Assembly: GCA_947460345.1 (NCBI GenBank)
Contig: CANHGM010000002.1
Coordinates: 49,504 to 113,503 of the forward strand
Origin: Bacteroidota bacterium
GTDB lineage: Bacteria > Bacteroidota > Bacteroidia > UKL13-3
Length of the DNA: 64,000 nt
Direction: 5' to 3'
Shown here: one piece after another, positions 19,118 through 27,111 of the stretch
Position numbering within the stretch: the stretch's first letter is position 1
Layout: every line of letters starts with the position of its first letter
Notes under the pieces: generated by a model
What the model saw: only the letters and a program-made list of their open reading frames with translations
Database searches by the model: none
What the model was told of the DNA's origin: nothing
Program-made: the position numbers and the translations under genes

Positions 19118-19227
19118 TTATATGTATACAAATATTTATAAGTAAGTTTCAACTATTTTTGCTACAAAAGTTCCATAGAATAATAGTGCTGCAAGTTACG
19201 ATTAAATTATATACTTAAATAATAGCA

Positions 19228-19983
19228 TTGTCAATAAATACTCATATTATTGGTCAGAAATATATTTACATTGATAAAGTTCAATCTACAAATATTGAAT
19301 TGGCTATGCTTTCTAATCATTCAGAAAGACCTGAGGGGCTAGTCCTTAGGGCAGGATTTCAGACAGGTGGTAAAGGACAATTTGAAAATTTATGGGAAAG
19401 TAATAATAATGAAAATTTATTGTTGAGCATTTTGCTAAAGCCGGATTTTTTAGAAATAGATCAGGTATTTAGTTTAAATATAGCTATTTCATTAGCTGTT
19501 AAAGATACAATTTTGTTTTTCTTTCCAAACCAAGCATATATAAAGTGGAGCAATGATATTATACTTAACGATAAAAAAGTATCAGGTATATTGATAGAAA
19601 ATAATATTCTCGAAAAAAAAATATCTAAATCTATAATAGGCATTGGCCTGAATGTTCTTCAACAAGAATTTAAAAACAGTTCTCAAGCAACCTCACTTGC
19701 TATACAAGACAATTTGTATACATTTGATCTTGAATTGGTTTATGATAAATTAATAAGCTGTTTAAATTTTAGATATAATGAACTGAGAAGCGGATGGTTA
19801 GTTAAACAAAAAAATGAATATATCCAATCACTATATAAAAGAAATCTAGACTCTATTTTTATAAGTGATCAAAACGAATTTCATGGTAAAATAATTGGTA
19901 TAGACAGTTCAGGAAGATTATTGATAGAAACAGAACATGGAAGACAAACGTACCAAAATGGTCAAATTAAGATGCGGTATTAA
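19228..19983 (+). CDS. birA: Biotin--[acetyl-CoA-carboxylase] ligase
   Basis: Attaches biotin to the biotin carboxyl carrier protein. The 251-residue form lacks the N-terminal DNA-binding helix-turn-helix of E. coli BirA, so it is a ligase without repressor function. The biotinyl-AMP loop is GGKGQFENLWES (about residues 46-57, a variant of GRGRxGRxW). The catalytic KWSNDIILNDKKVSGILIE follows at about 108-126. A C-terminal SH3-like domain covers about 205-250. The start codon is TTG at 19228; no closer ATG exists. Confidence 0.93.
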   Translation: MSINTHIIGQKYIYIDKVQSTNIELAMLSNHSERPEGLVLRAGFQTGGKGQFENLWESNNNENLLLSILLKPDFLEIDQVFSLNIAISLAVKDTILFFFPNQAYIKWSNDIILNDKKVSGILIENNILEKKISKSIIGIGLNVLQQEFKNSSQATSLAIQDNLYTFDLELVYDKLISCLNFRYNELRSGWLVKQKNEYIQSLYKRNLDSIFISDQNEFHGKIIGIDSSGRLLIETEHGRQTYQNGQIKMRY

Positions 19984-20032
19984 AAACCTTGAATGATTTA
20001 TATTTTAATTTTTCAATACCAATCATTTATGA

Positions 20033-20932
20033 TTAAACCCCGTGTTTTACAAAATTTGGAGCTACAATTAATTCTTTAGTTCCTTTTGAGTAATCGTAAA
20101 AGCCCATACCACTTTTTACGCCTAATTGACCAGAGGTTACCATTTTTGATATTAACGGACAAGGAGCATATTTTTGGTTGCCAAATCCTTCGTATAAAAC
20201 ATTTAAAATAGCTAGGCAAACATCTATTCCAATAAAATCAGCCAATTGTAATGGCCCCATAGGATGAGACATTCCAAGTTTCATAATAGTATCTATTGCT
20301 TCAACTCCAGCTACATTTTCGTATAGTGTATATGCAGCTTCATTTATCATAGGCATCAATATTCTATTGGCTACAAATCCTGGATAATCATATACCGCTA
20401 CTGGTATTTTATCAAGTTTTTTACATAGGTCTACCGTTATTTTAGTAACTTCACGCGAAGTTTTAAATCCTTCAATAATTTCAACTAGTTTCATTACCGG
20501 AACAGGGTTCATAAAATGCATACCTATAACAAGTTCAGGTCTTTGGGTTGCCGCAGCTAGTTTAGTAATAGAAATGGAAGAAGTATTAGTAGCTAAAATA
20601 ACTCCAGGCTTAGTATACTCATCTAATTGCTTAAAAATTTTTATTTTGCCATCAATATTTTCTGTTGCAGCTTCAATCACAAAATCTACATCTGCTACAC
20701 CCAATTTCATATCTTGAAATGATTTTATATTAGAAAGCGTATTTAATTTAACTTCTTCTGTAATCAAGCCTTTAGAAACTTGCCTATCTAAGTTTTTTGA
20801 AATAGTTTCTTTAGCTTTTAATAATGCAGCTTCATTAATGTCTATTAAAGAAACTTCATGTCCATGTTGTGCAAATACGTGAGCAATTCCATTCCCCATC
20901 GTACCTGAACCTATAACTGCAATCTTTTTCAT
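20033..20932 (-). CDS. 3-hydroxyacyl-CoA (3-hydroxybutyryl-CoA) dehydrogenase
   Basis: NAD-dependent oxidation of L-3-hydroxyacyl-CoA in beta-oxidation, butyrate metabolism or the last steps of phenylacetate breakdown (PaaH/Hbd family). The 299-residue length is normal. The Rossmann motif IGSGTMGNGIAHVFAQHG is at the N-terminus. GMHFMNPVPVMKLVEII carries the catalytic His, and PGFVANRIL and GMSHPMGPLQLADFIG mark the C-terminal dimer domain. It follows miaE by 35 bp on the same strand. It could serve the paa operon 34 kb away, but no link is shown by the sequence. Confidence 0.92.
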   Translation of the reverse strand: MKKIAVIGSGTMGNGIAHVFAQHGHEVSLIDINEAALLKAKETISKNLDRQVSKGLITEEVKLNTLSNIKSFQDMKLGVADVDFVIEAATENIDGKIKIFKQLDEYTKPGVILATNTSSISITKLAAATQRPELVIGMHFMNPVPVMKLVEIIEGFKTSREVTKITVDLCKKLDKIPVAVYDYPGFVANRILMPMINEAAYTLYENVAGVEAIDTIMKLGMSHPMGPLQLADFIGIDVCLAILNVLYEGFGNQKYAPCPLISKMVTSGQLGVKSGMGFYDYSKGTKELIVAPNFVKHGV

Positions 20933-20967
20933 TTATATATTATTTTTAATTTATACCTTTTATTTTA

Positions 20968-21552
20968 TTAATGTAAAGTTGGTCTAATTGGGAGTTTAGA
21001 CAAAACTTCTCCTTCTAAAATTGTTAATTCTTTTAATCTTTTATATACATCTTCCTCTTTGAAATATTTAAGAGCAAATTTTACATATATGTTTCCATGT
21101 TTAGCTTCTGTAGCCCATAGTATATGATAAAACTTTTTTAATTCACCTTCTGGAAGAGCTTGCCACACTAGTTTGAAACGTTCAGAGCCTCTACATTCCA
21201 TAATGCTCGCTAAAAGTAACCTGTCCATCATCCTATCTTCTTTTCCTGATCTACAATGTGAGATTAAAATATTAGCATATTCATCAGGTTCCATTTCGTG
21301 TTTCAACTGAATACCTTGATTTGACATTATTTGATAAACGTCTTTAAAATGTTGTAATTCTTCTAGTGCCGTTTCTATAAGTTCAGGAATGATTTCAACC
21401 CTGTCAGGAAATTTTGCAACAAAACTCATGGCCATACTTGAGGCTTTTCTTTCGCAATGGGCATGATCTTGAAGAAAAGTAGAAAAATTATTTAAAACAA
21501 CAGTAGTCCATTCATTGCTCGTAGGATATGTTAGCTCTATACTATATTTCAT
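20968..21552 (-). CDS. miaE: tRNA-(ms2io6A37) hydroxylase MiaE-like
   Basis: Di-iron ferritin-fold oxygenase that hydroxylates the isopentenyl group of modified adenosine 37 in tRNA. It has 194 residues and carries the paired carboxylate/His ligands expected of the fold, including ERKASSMAM, EELQHFKDVY and ATEAKHGNIYVKFA. Being O2-dependent, it implies aerobic growth. It starts 9 bp after the short DUF1573 gene and precedes hbd, so the three may be co-transcribed. Confidence 0.9.
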   Translation of the reverse strand: MKYSIELTYPTSNEWTTVVLNNFSTFLQDHAHCERKASSMAMSFVAKFPDRVEIIPELIETALEELQHFKDVYQIMSNQGIQLKHEMEPDEYANILISHCRSGKEDRMMDRLLLASIMECRGSERFKLVWQALPEGELKKFYHILWATEAKHGNIYVKFALKYFKEEDVYKRLKELTILEGEVLSKLPIRPTLH

Positions 21553-21561
21553 ATGTAGAGA

Positions 21562-21933
21562 TTAAAGAAGTTCTCCTTTTAAATAAATAGTGTGTGGGTT
21601 GTTTTTTGAGTTACTAAATACAGTAAAAGTTTTAATATTTAATCCAACTGGTTTGTATTTAGAATTAAATTTTACTGTAATTTCTCCTTTTCCACCAGAT
21701 TTTATAGGTTCTTTAGTAAATGAAGCTACTGAACAACCACAAGATGGAACTACTTTAAGAAGTACCAATGGTTGATCTCCATTATTGGTAATATTAAATG
21801 TATGGTTTATTAACGAACCTACTTTGACCTTACCATAATTGTATTTCACATTGTCAAATTCAATATCAGGACCCAAACTAAAATTTAAGTTCAATATTGC
21901 AGATATAAAAAATACAATTAGAATACGATTCAT
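21562..21933 (-). CDS. DUF1573 domain exported protein (copy 1)
   Basis: A 123-residue protein with an N-terminal signal segment (ending about NFSLG) and one DUF1573 Ig-like domain. The diagnostic features are a YNYGKVKVGS strand, FNITNNGDQPLVLLKV, the SCGC pair and KSGGKGEITVKFNS. DUF1573 proteins are exported in Bacteroidota, with unknown function. ATG 21933 is used; a TACTTTTG box is at 21961-21968. It is the most divergent of three adjacent paralogues and lacks the Pro-rich C-terminal tail of the other two. Confidence 0.88.
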   Translation of the reverse strand: MNRILIVFFISAILNLNFSLGPDIEFDNVKYNYGKVKVGSLINHTFNITNNGDQPLVLLKVVPSCGCSVASFTKEPIKSGGKGEITVKFNSKYKPVGLNIKTFTVFSNSKNNPHTIYLKGELL

Positions 21934-21960
21934 AATTTCTTTATTTATTTTAAGTATTTG

Positions 21961-21968
21961 CAAAAGTA
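21961..21968 (-). promoter_or_regulatory. Putative -7 promoter element for the DUF1573-miaE-hbd run
   Basis: TACTTTTG on the minus strand, 27 nt upstream of ATG 21933 and just downstream of a terminator. Confidence 0.5.
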
Positions 21969-21995
21969 ATAAAATATATTGATTTATTAAATATA

Positions 21996-22027
21996 AAAAA
22001 AAGCCGACTATGAAGCCGGCTTTTTTT
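21996..22027 (-). terminator. Rho-independent terminator after DUF1573 copy 2
   Basis: An A-run plus GCCG pairs with CGGC plus a T-run (10-bp stem, 10-nt loop), 18 bp past the stop of the minus-strand DUF1573 gene at 22045. Confidence 0.8.
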
Positions 22028-22044
22028 ATATTTATATTTTTTGG

Positions 22045-22509
22045 TTATGGTTTACCAGGAGTAGGGTTTACTATTGGAGATTGAGGTTGTGTAGGTTGTG
22101 GAGCATTTTGCTCAACAAATCCACGAATAGTTAAAACTTTTTGACCAGATTTTGCATTAGAAGTTACTGTAATACTTTTAGAGAAAGATCCTGGTCTTCC
22201 ATTAGAGTTATAAGTAGCTGTAACTACCCCTGATTTTCCTGGAGCTATAGGCTCACGAGTCCAACTTGGAGTTGTACAACCGCATGAAGCTTGAACATTT
22301 GATAATACTAAAGGTTCTTTTCCTGTGTTTTTAAATTTGAATTCGAAAGTAGCCATTGTACCTTCTTTTATATTACCAAATTCGTGAGATTCTTCTTCAA
22401 ATTGAATTTCAGCTTGGTTTGGGTTAGCAGCAGGTGTTGCTGGTTGTTGAGATTGTGCAGCAAATGTTGTTGCAAATAGCATGGCTGTTGAGAAAATAAT
22501 TTTTTTCAT
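22045..22509 (-). CDS. DUF1573 domain exported protein (copy 2)
   Basis: A 154-residue protein. The signal peptide (ends AAQSQ) is followed by one DUF1573 domain (about 28-125) with HEFGNIKEGTMATFEF, NTGKEPLVLS, ASCGCTTPSW and GSFSKSITVTSNA, then a Pro/Gln-rich tail (from about 135). It is about two-thirds identical by eye to copy 3 immediately upstream, which indicates a tandem duplication. The function is unknown; the conserved Cys pair may bind metal or form a disulfide. It carries its own terminator. Confidence 0.88.
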   Translation of the reverse strand: MKKIIFSTAMLFATTFAAQSQQPATPAANPNQAEIQFEEESHEFGNIKEGTMATFEFKFKNTGKEPLVLSNVQASCGCTTPSWTREPIAPGKSGVVTATYNSNGRPGSFSKSITVTSNAKSGQKVLTIRGFVEQNAPQPTQPQSPIVNPTPGKP

Positions 22510-22563
22510 TAATGTATTTATTTAGTGTTTTTTGTTTTACAAATTTTGTTCCAAAAAAATTAA

Positions 22564-23133
22564 TTACTTAATTGATTTTTTACTTGTGTTAGTTAACGCA
22601 GGTTTTTTTGATGGAATAGGTTTTACAGGGGTTTTATTAACTTTATTAGAAGATACAGTTGGAGCTTTTATAACTTTAGGAGTGTTTTCTGCTTTTGTCG
22701 GAGTTGGAGTTGCACTTGGGACATCTGTACTTGGTGTACTAACTGGCTCAACAACACCTCTAAATGTTATAACTTTTTGACCAGAAGATGCATTAGAAGT
22801 TACAGTAATACTTTTTGTAAATGCACCAGGTCTTCCATTTGAATTAAATATAGCTTTAATAGTAGCTGATGCACCAGGAGCTATTGGTTCCTTTGGCCAT
22901 TCAGGCGATGTGCATCCACAAGATGGGTGAACATCACTTAATACTAAAGGTTCAGTTCCTGTGTTTTTAAAAATAAATTCGTGAGTAGCCATTGTTCCTT
23001 CTTTAATATTTCCGAAATCATGACTATCGCCTGCAAATTGTATGTCAGCTTTTTTATCTGAGTTAGGTGTTGTTTGAGCATTAGCAATAACAAAACTGCT
23101 TAAAAATGCTATGGTTAAAAATAAATTTTTCAT
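22564..23133 (-). CDS. DUF1573 domain exported protein (copy 3, Thr/Pro/Lys-rich tail)
   Basis: A 189-residue protein. The signal peptide ends IANAQ; the DUF1573 domain (about 28-125) has HDFGNIKEGTMATHEF, SCGCTSPEW and GAFTKSITVTSNA. A low-complexity, basic tail of about 60 residues, rich in Thr, Pro, Ser and Lys, follows. This tail is absent in copy 1 and short and uncharged in copy 2, so the paralogues have diverged mainly at the C-terminus. It probably begins the cluster, with a TAAATTTG box 15 nt upstream. Confidence 0.87.
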   Translation of the reverse strand: MKNLFLTIAFLSSFVIANAQTTPNSDKKADIQFAGDSHDFGNIKEGTMATHEFIFKNTGTEPLVLSDVHPSCGCTSPEWPKEPIAPGASATIKAIFNSNGRPGAFTKSITVTSNASSGQKVITFRGVVEPVSTPSTDVPSATPTPTKAENTPKVIKAPTVSSNKVNKTPVKPIPSKKPALTNTSKKSIK

Positions 23134-23148
23134 GTGAATTTTTTTTTA

Positions 23149-23156
23149 CAAATTTA
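23149..23156 (-). promoter_or_regulatory. Putative -7 promoter element for the DUF1573 pair
   Basis: TAAATTTG on the minus strand, 15 nt upstream of the ATG at 23133. Confidence 0.5.
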
Positions 23157-23314
23157 CAATTTTTATACCAATACTTATTTTTAATGAATTTTTATTAAAA
23201 AAAATGTAAGTATTTGTATTTTAGAATTTTATTTTGTTTCTGATTTTCTATATTTTATCTTGCTTAAAAAGAAAATATTGTAAGTAAATTATTTCAACCG
23301 AATTTTGAGCATAA

Positions 23315-24319
23315 ATGAAAGCAGTTGTTTTAAATGATATAAATAAAGATGTAGAAATTCAAACATGCATCAATCCAGATATTTTAAATTCAGGTGAGGC
23401 TATAGTTAAATTGTTATATGCTGCATTAAACCATCGCGATGTATGGATACAAAAAGGTAAATATGCAAGCATTAAACTTCCAGTTATTCTAGGTTCAGAC
23501 GGATGCGGAGAGGTAGTTGAAATTAATGATATATCATGTAGTCACTTCTTATCCAAAAAAGTTATTATTAATCCCGGAATGAATTGGGGCCCCAATGCAA
23601 CATTTCAGTCTAAAGAATTTTCAATTTTAGGTATGCCTACCGATGGCACTTTTGCCGAATTTGTTAAAGTTCAAACTAAATACTTATATGAAAAGCCAGA
23701 ACATTTAACTGATTTAGAAGCAGCTGCAATTCCGTTAGCTGGCGTAACTGCCTACAGGGCACTTTTTACCCAAGGTAATTGTTCAAATGGGCAAAGAATT
23801 TTGGTTACAGGTATAGGTGGTGGTGTTGCTTTATGGGCTATGCAATTGGCCATTGCTAATGGTAATGATGTATGGGTAACTAGTGGCGATGATGAAAAAA
23901 TTGAACAAGCTATTGCTTTGGGAGCTAAAGGAGGGGTAAATTATAACAATGAAAAATGGTGGGAAGAATTACAAAAGCAAAATTTGTTTTTTGATATCAT
24001 TATAGAATCGGCATGTGGTAAAAATTTCGAAAAACTTATAGATCTATGTAACCCTGCTGCTAAAATTGTTTTGTATGGAGGCACATTGGGTGATATTGAG
24101 AAACTAATACCAGCTAAAATATTTTGGAAACAAATAAGTATAATTGGGTCGACCATGGGTTCTGATATAGATTTTAAAAATATGATGCAATTTATTAATG
24201 ATAAAAAAGTAAAACCTTTTATAAAACATGTATATAATTTAAATGATGCTCAAAAAGCAATGGATTTAATGAATAATGGTAATCAATTCGGAAAAATAAT
24301 ATTAAAAATTGAAGAATAA
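23315..24319 (+). CDS. MDR-family zinc-type alcohol dehydrogenase / quinone oxidoreductase-like protein
   Basis: A medium-chain dehydrogenase/reductase (334 residues). The N-terminal GroES-like domain has AALNHRDVWIQKGKYA and LGSDGCGEVVEI. The Rossmann domain has VTGIGGGVALWAMQLA (a GxGGG variant) with AIALGAKGGVNYN, and the end HVYNLNDAQKAMDLM is usual. The structural-zinc Cys cluster of classical ADHs is missing, which points to the YogA/quinone-reductase branch. The substrate is unknown. The following T9SS gene overlaps its 3' end by 11 bp. Confidence 0.88.
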   Translation: MKAVVLNDINKDVEIQTCINPDILNSGEAIVKLLYAALNHRDVWIQKGKYASIKLPVILGSDGCGEVVEINDISCSHFLSKKVIINPGMNWGPNATFQSKEFSILGMPTDGTFAEFVKVQTKYLYEKPEHLTDLEAAAIPLAGVTAYRALFTQGNCSNGQRILVTGIGGGVALWAMQLAIANGNDVWVTSGDDEKIEQAIALGAKGGVNYNNEKWWEELQKQNLFFDIIIESACGKNFEKLIDLCNPAAKIVLYGGTLGDIEKLIPAKIFWKQISIIGSTMGSDIDFKNMMQFINDKKVKPFIKHVYNLNDAQKAMDLMNNGNQFGKIILKIEE

Positions 24320-25142
24320 GTATATATGTATATTGATTTTAATATCAATAAAAATTAATGCTCAAAATGTTATACCCAATGCAGGTTTTGAAGATTGGGT
24401 GTTTATTGATACCACAACTGAACTTAGACCAAATTATTGGAGACTAGATAGTTCATCAATATATATAAGTAAGGGTTATGGAAGTCCGATAAAACAATCA
24501 ACCAATAAAAGATCTGGAAATTACTCTTTGGCAATAAAAGGAATTATTAAAGATTCTATTTGTAAAGGCGATACTATTAGAAGTACTTTTTTATTTAAAG
24601 GAAGGCCAAAGTCTTTATTGGGTTATTTTTCGTTTTCAAAAAGCACGTCCGCTCTTATATATATTCATTTAATATTATATGCAAAAGATATAAATTCTAC
24701 AATATATAAGCTGTCTCAAAACGATACTTTTTTAGCGTCTAATACTAGTTGGAGTTCTTTTTTTTTGCCAATTCAATATTTAGATAATAATTTATCATAT
24801 AAAGCTGATATAAAAATATATAGCCCTGTTAATTCAACAATAAATGATAGTAATTTAATTGTTTATTTTGATGATTTTTCTTTTTCTAACTTTAATAATA
24901 TAGTTGATGAACAAGTAAAAAATTTAGATGTATATCCCAATCCAACGTTCGATTTTTTATATATAAATGGATTAGAAAATAAAATGAGTTTAATTGAGAT
25001 TTCAGATGTTTTTGGAAAGGTTATAAAAACATTCAAAACGAGTGAAATGAGAATCGATGTTTCTGATTTAAGCGTTGGGTGTTATATTTGGACTTTAAAT
25101 AATGATTGTTGTGTTTATAGAGGGAAGTTTATAAAAAAATAA
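24309..25142 (+). CDS. T9SS type A sorting-domain secreted protein
   Basis: A 277-residue exported protein whose start is a TTG inside the preceding gene (11-bp overlap). The signal peptide, with a KNK n-region and a core ending IKINAQ, supports this start. The middle (NVIPNAGFEDW, GKGDTIRSTFLF-like strands, VYFDDFSFSN) resembles a carbohydrate-binding jellyroll of the PCMD-like or CBM type, as judged by eye. The C-terminus (LDVYPNPTFDFLYING, FGKVIKTF, DLSVGCYIWTL, FIKK) is a type A sorting tail. Function unknown. Confidence 0.75.
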   Translation: MKNKYICILILISIKINAQNVIPNAGFEDWVFIDTTTELRPNYWRLDSSSIYISKGYGSPIKQSTNKRSGNYSLAIKGIIKDSICKGDTIRSTFLFKGRPKSLLGYFSFSKSTSALIYIHLILYAKDINSTIYKLSQNDTFLASNTSWSSFFLPIQYLDNNLSYKADIKIYSPVNSTINDSNLIVYFDDFSFSNFNNIVDEQVKNLDVYPNPTFDFLYINGLENKMSLIEISDVFGKVIKTFKTSEMRIDVSDLSVGCYIWTLNNDCCVYRGKFIKK

Positions 25143-25154
25143 TAAAGAGGATAT

Positions 25155-26537
25155 ATGAAAATTTCGTTTTGGGGGGCTGCTAAACAAGTTACTGGAAGTA
25201 TGCATTTGATTGAATTAGACAGTGGATATAAGGTTTTATTAGACTGTGGGTTGGACTATGAGCAATTAAAACATTTTCATTATAATCCAAATGATAAGTT
25301 CCCATTTTCAGTAAATGATATTGATTTAGTTATATTAAGTCATGCTCATATCGATCATTCAGGCAATTTGCCGAATTTAATTAGACAAGGATTTTCAGGC
25401 CAGATAATATGCACACCTCCAACAGCAGAGCTTGTTGGTAATTTGTTGCTTGATTCTGCAAAGATTCAAGATTATGAATATAGAAAAAATAAAAAGGGCA
25501 AATTAAAAAAACCAAAACCTTTATATGGTGAAAAAGATGTTCAGCATACATTAGAACAATTATTTACGCTTCATTGTCATCAATTGTTTAAAATAAATAA
25601 TGAAATAAGTATGGAGTTTTTTGATGTTGGTCATTTGCTAGGTGCAGCAGCTGTTAAACTAACCATAAACGAAAAGAATAAAAATAAAACAATTCTGTTT
25701 ACTGGTGATATTGGAAGAAATGGGAGTGAGTTGTTAAGTGATGCTGAAACGCTTCCTGAAGTTGATATTATTATTAGTGAAAGTACTTATGGAGATAGAA
25801 TGCATATCATTAAACAATCTAGTGAAGATGAACTAATGTCTTATGTACAGTCTTGTTGTATAGATAAAATGGGTAAGCTTATTATTCCAGCCTTTTCAGT
25901 TGGAAGAACCCAATCTATTTTGTTTACATTACATAAATTATATAGGCAAGGTAAGCTGCCTGAAATGCCCATATATGTTGATAGTCCGCTAGCAATTAAA
26001 AGTACTTATATATATGAAAATTATATTGATACTTTAAATGAAGATGCTAAAGCCTTTTATCAAAAGCATAGGTTTTTATTTAAGTTTGATAATTTAAAGT
26101 TGATAGAAGGAAGAGATGATCTTGCTTTGAGTGGTGGTCTCACTGATAGATGTATCATTGTTTCAGCAGCGGGTATGGTTGAGGGAGGAAGAATTCAGCA
26201 ACATGTTAGTAATCATATTTCTAGTCCATATGCAACAATACTTATAGCGGGCTACTGTGCTGAAGGGACATTGGGGCATAAACTACTACAAGGTATGAGT
26301 TCAATTACAATAAAAGGGAAAGAACATTTAATATATGCTCAAATTGCACAAACAGATGTATTTAGTTCGCATGCTGATAAAAACCAACTTTTTGCAATGT
26401 TAAGTCCTCATAAAAATAGTGATATCTATTTGGTACATGGAGATGAAAAGAATATGAATGGTTTAGCAAATAATCTTAAAGAAAGTGGATGTAAAAAAGT
26501 TATTATGCCAGAATCAGGACAGTCATTTACTTATTAA
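25155..26537 (+). CDS. MBL-fold beta-CASP RNA nuclease (YSH1/RNase J-like)
   Basis: A metallo-beta-lactamase exoribo- or endoribonuclease of 460 residues. Motif 2 SHAHIDHSGNLP (about residues 62-73) supplies zinc ligands, VGHLLGAAAV and FTGDIGR supply further ligands, and the beta-CASP insertion with PAFSVGRTQ is at about 240-250. GMVEGGRIQQH, SSHAD and a C-terminal VHGDEKN (RMMBL) complete the fold. It resembles archaeal/bacterial CPSF-like nucleases. An AGAGGA stretch 6-12 nt upstream of the ATG is one of the few Shine-Dalgarno-like sites here. Its stop overlaps the convergent acyltransferase by 4 bp. Confidence 0.92.
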   Translation: MKISFWGAAKQVTGSMHLIELDSGYKVLLDCGLDYEQLKHFHYNPNDKFPFSVNDIDLVILSHAHIDHSGNLPNLIRQGFSGQIICTPPTAELVGNLLLDSAKIQDYEYRKNKKGKLKKPKPLYGEKDVQHTLEQLFTLHCHQLFKINNEISMEFFDVGHLLGAAAVKLTINEKNKNKTILFTGDIGRNGSELLSDAETLPEVDIIISESTYGDRMHIIKQSSEDELMSYVQSCCIDKMGKLIIPAFSVGRTQSILFTLHKLYRQGKLPEMPIYVDSPLAIKSTYIYENYIDTLNEDAKAFYQKHRFLFKFDNLKLIEGRDDLALSGGLTDRCIIVSAAGMVEGGRIQQHVSNHISSPYATILIAGYCAEGTLGHKLLQGMSSITIKGKEHLIYAQIAQTDVFSSHADKNQLFAMLSPHKNSDIYLVHGDEKNMNGLANNLKESGCKKVIMPESGQSFTY

Positions 26538-27106
26538 TATTTTTTTGAAACTTCGTTGTTTATCAATAAATATATATCGCTAGTTTCAGAACAAGTTGCT
26601 TCACCTAAGTTGTTAAATTTTAGCTTTATTCCATATTCGCTCATCCATCCTGTTTGCCTTGCTGGGTTGCCTATAACCAGAGCGTAGTTTGGAATATTTT
26701 TAGTGACAACCGCACCAGCTCCAACAAAAGCATATTTACCTATATTTACTCCACATACAATTGTAGCATTTGCACCAATAGTAGCACCTTTTTGTATATA
26801 TGTTTTTAAAAATTCGTTTTTACGGTTAATTGAACTTCTTGGGTTTATCACATTGGTGAAAACTGCTGAAGGCCCAATAAAAACATCATCTTCGCATTCT
26901 AAACCTGTGTATAAAGAAACATTGTTTTGAATTTTAACTCTGTTACCAACAATTACATTTGGAGATATTACTACGTTTTGTCCAATATTGCAGTTTTGTC
27001 CAATTTTACAATTAGACATTATATGGCAAAAGTGCCAGATATAAGTGCCATCACCAACATCACAATGTTCATCTATAACTGCAGACGGATGGGCATTGTA
27101 AGCCAT
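26534..27106 (-). CDS. Left-handed beta-helix N-acetyltransferase (WbpD/WlbB-like)
   Basis: A hexapeptide-repeat acyltransferase (190 residues). Repeats of the form [LIV]-G-x4 run through most of the protein (IGQNCNIGQNVVISPNVIVG, later VNIGKYAFVGAGAVVTKN) and end with GNPARQTGW. The architecture and YIWHFCHI opening match UDP-2-acetamido-3-amino-2,3-dideoxy-glucuronate N-acetyltransferases of O-antigen pathways (WbpD/WlbB), with His candidates in WHFCH. No dehydrogenase or aminotransferase partners are adjacent, so the substrate is inferred from family only. It lies 5 bp after the transketolase half on the same strand. Confidence 0.8.
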   Translation of the reverse strand: MAYNAHPSAVIDEHCDVGDGTYIWHFCHIMSNCKIGQNCNIGQNVVISPNVIVGNRVKIQNNVSLYTGLECEDDVFIGPSAVFTNVINPRSSINRKNEFLKTYIQKGATIGANATIVCGVNIGKYAFVGAGAVVTKNIPNYALVIGNPARQTGWMSEYGIKLKFNNLGEATCSETSDIYLLINNEVSKKY

Positions 27107-27111
27107 GTTGT

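Noticed and set aside
19984..20032. AATGAT/ATCATT arms between birA and hbd as a terminator
   Set aside because: The stem is short and A/T only, with a long loop and no T-run, too weak to call.
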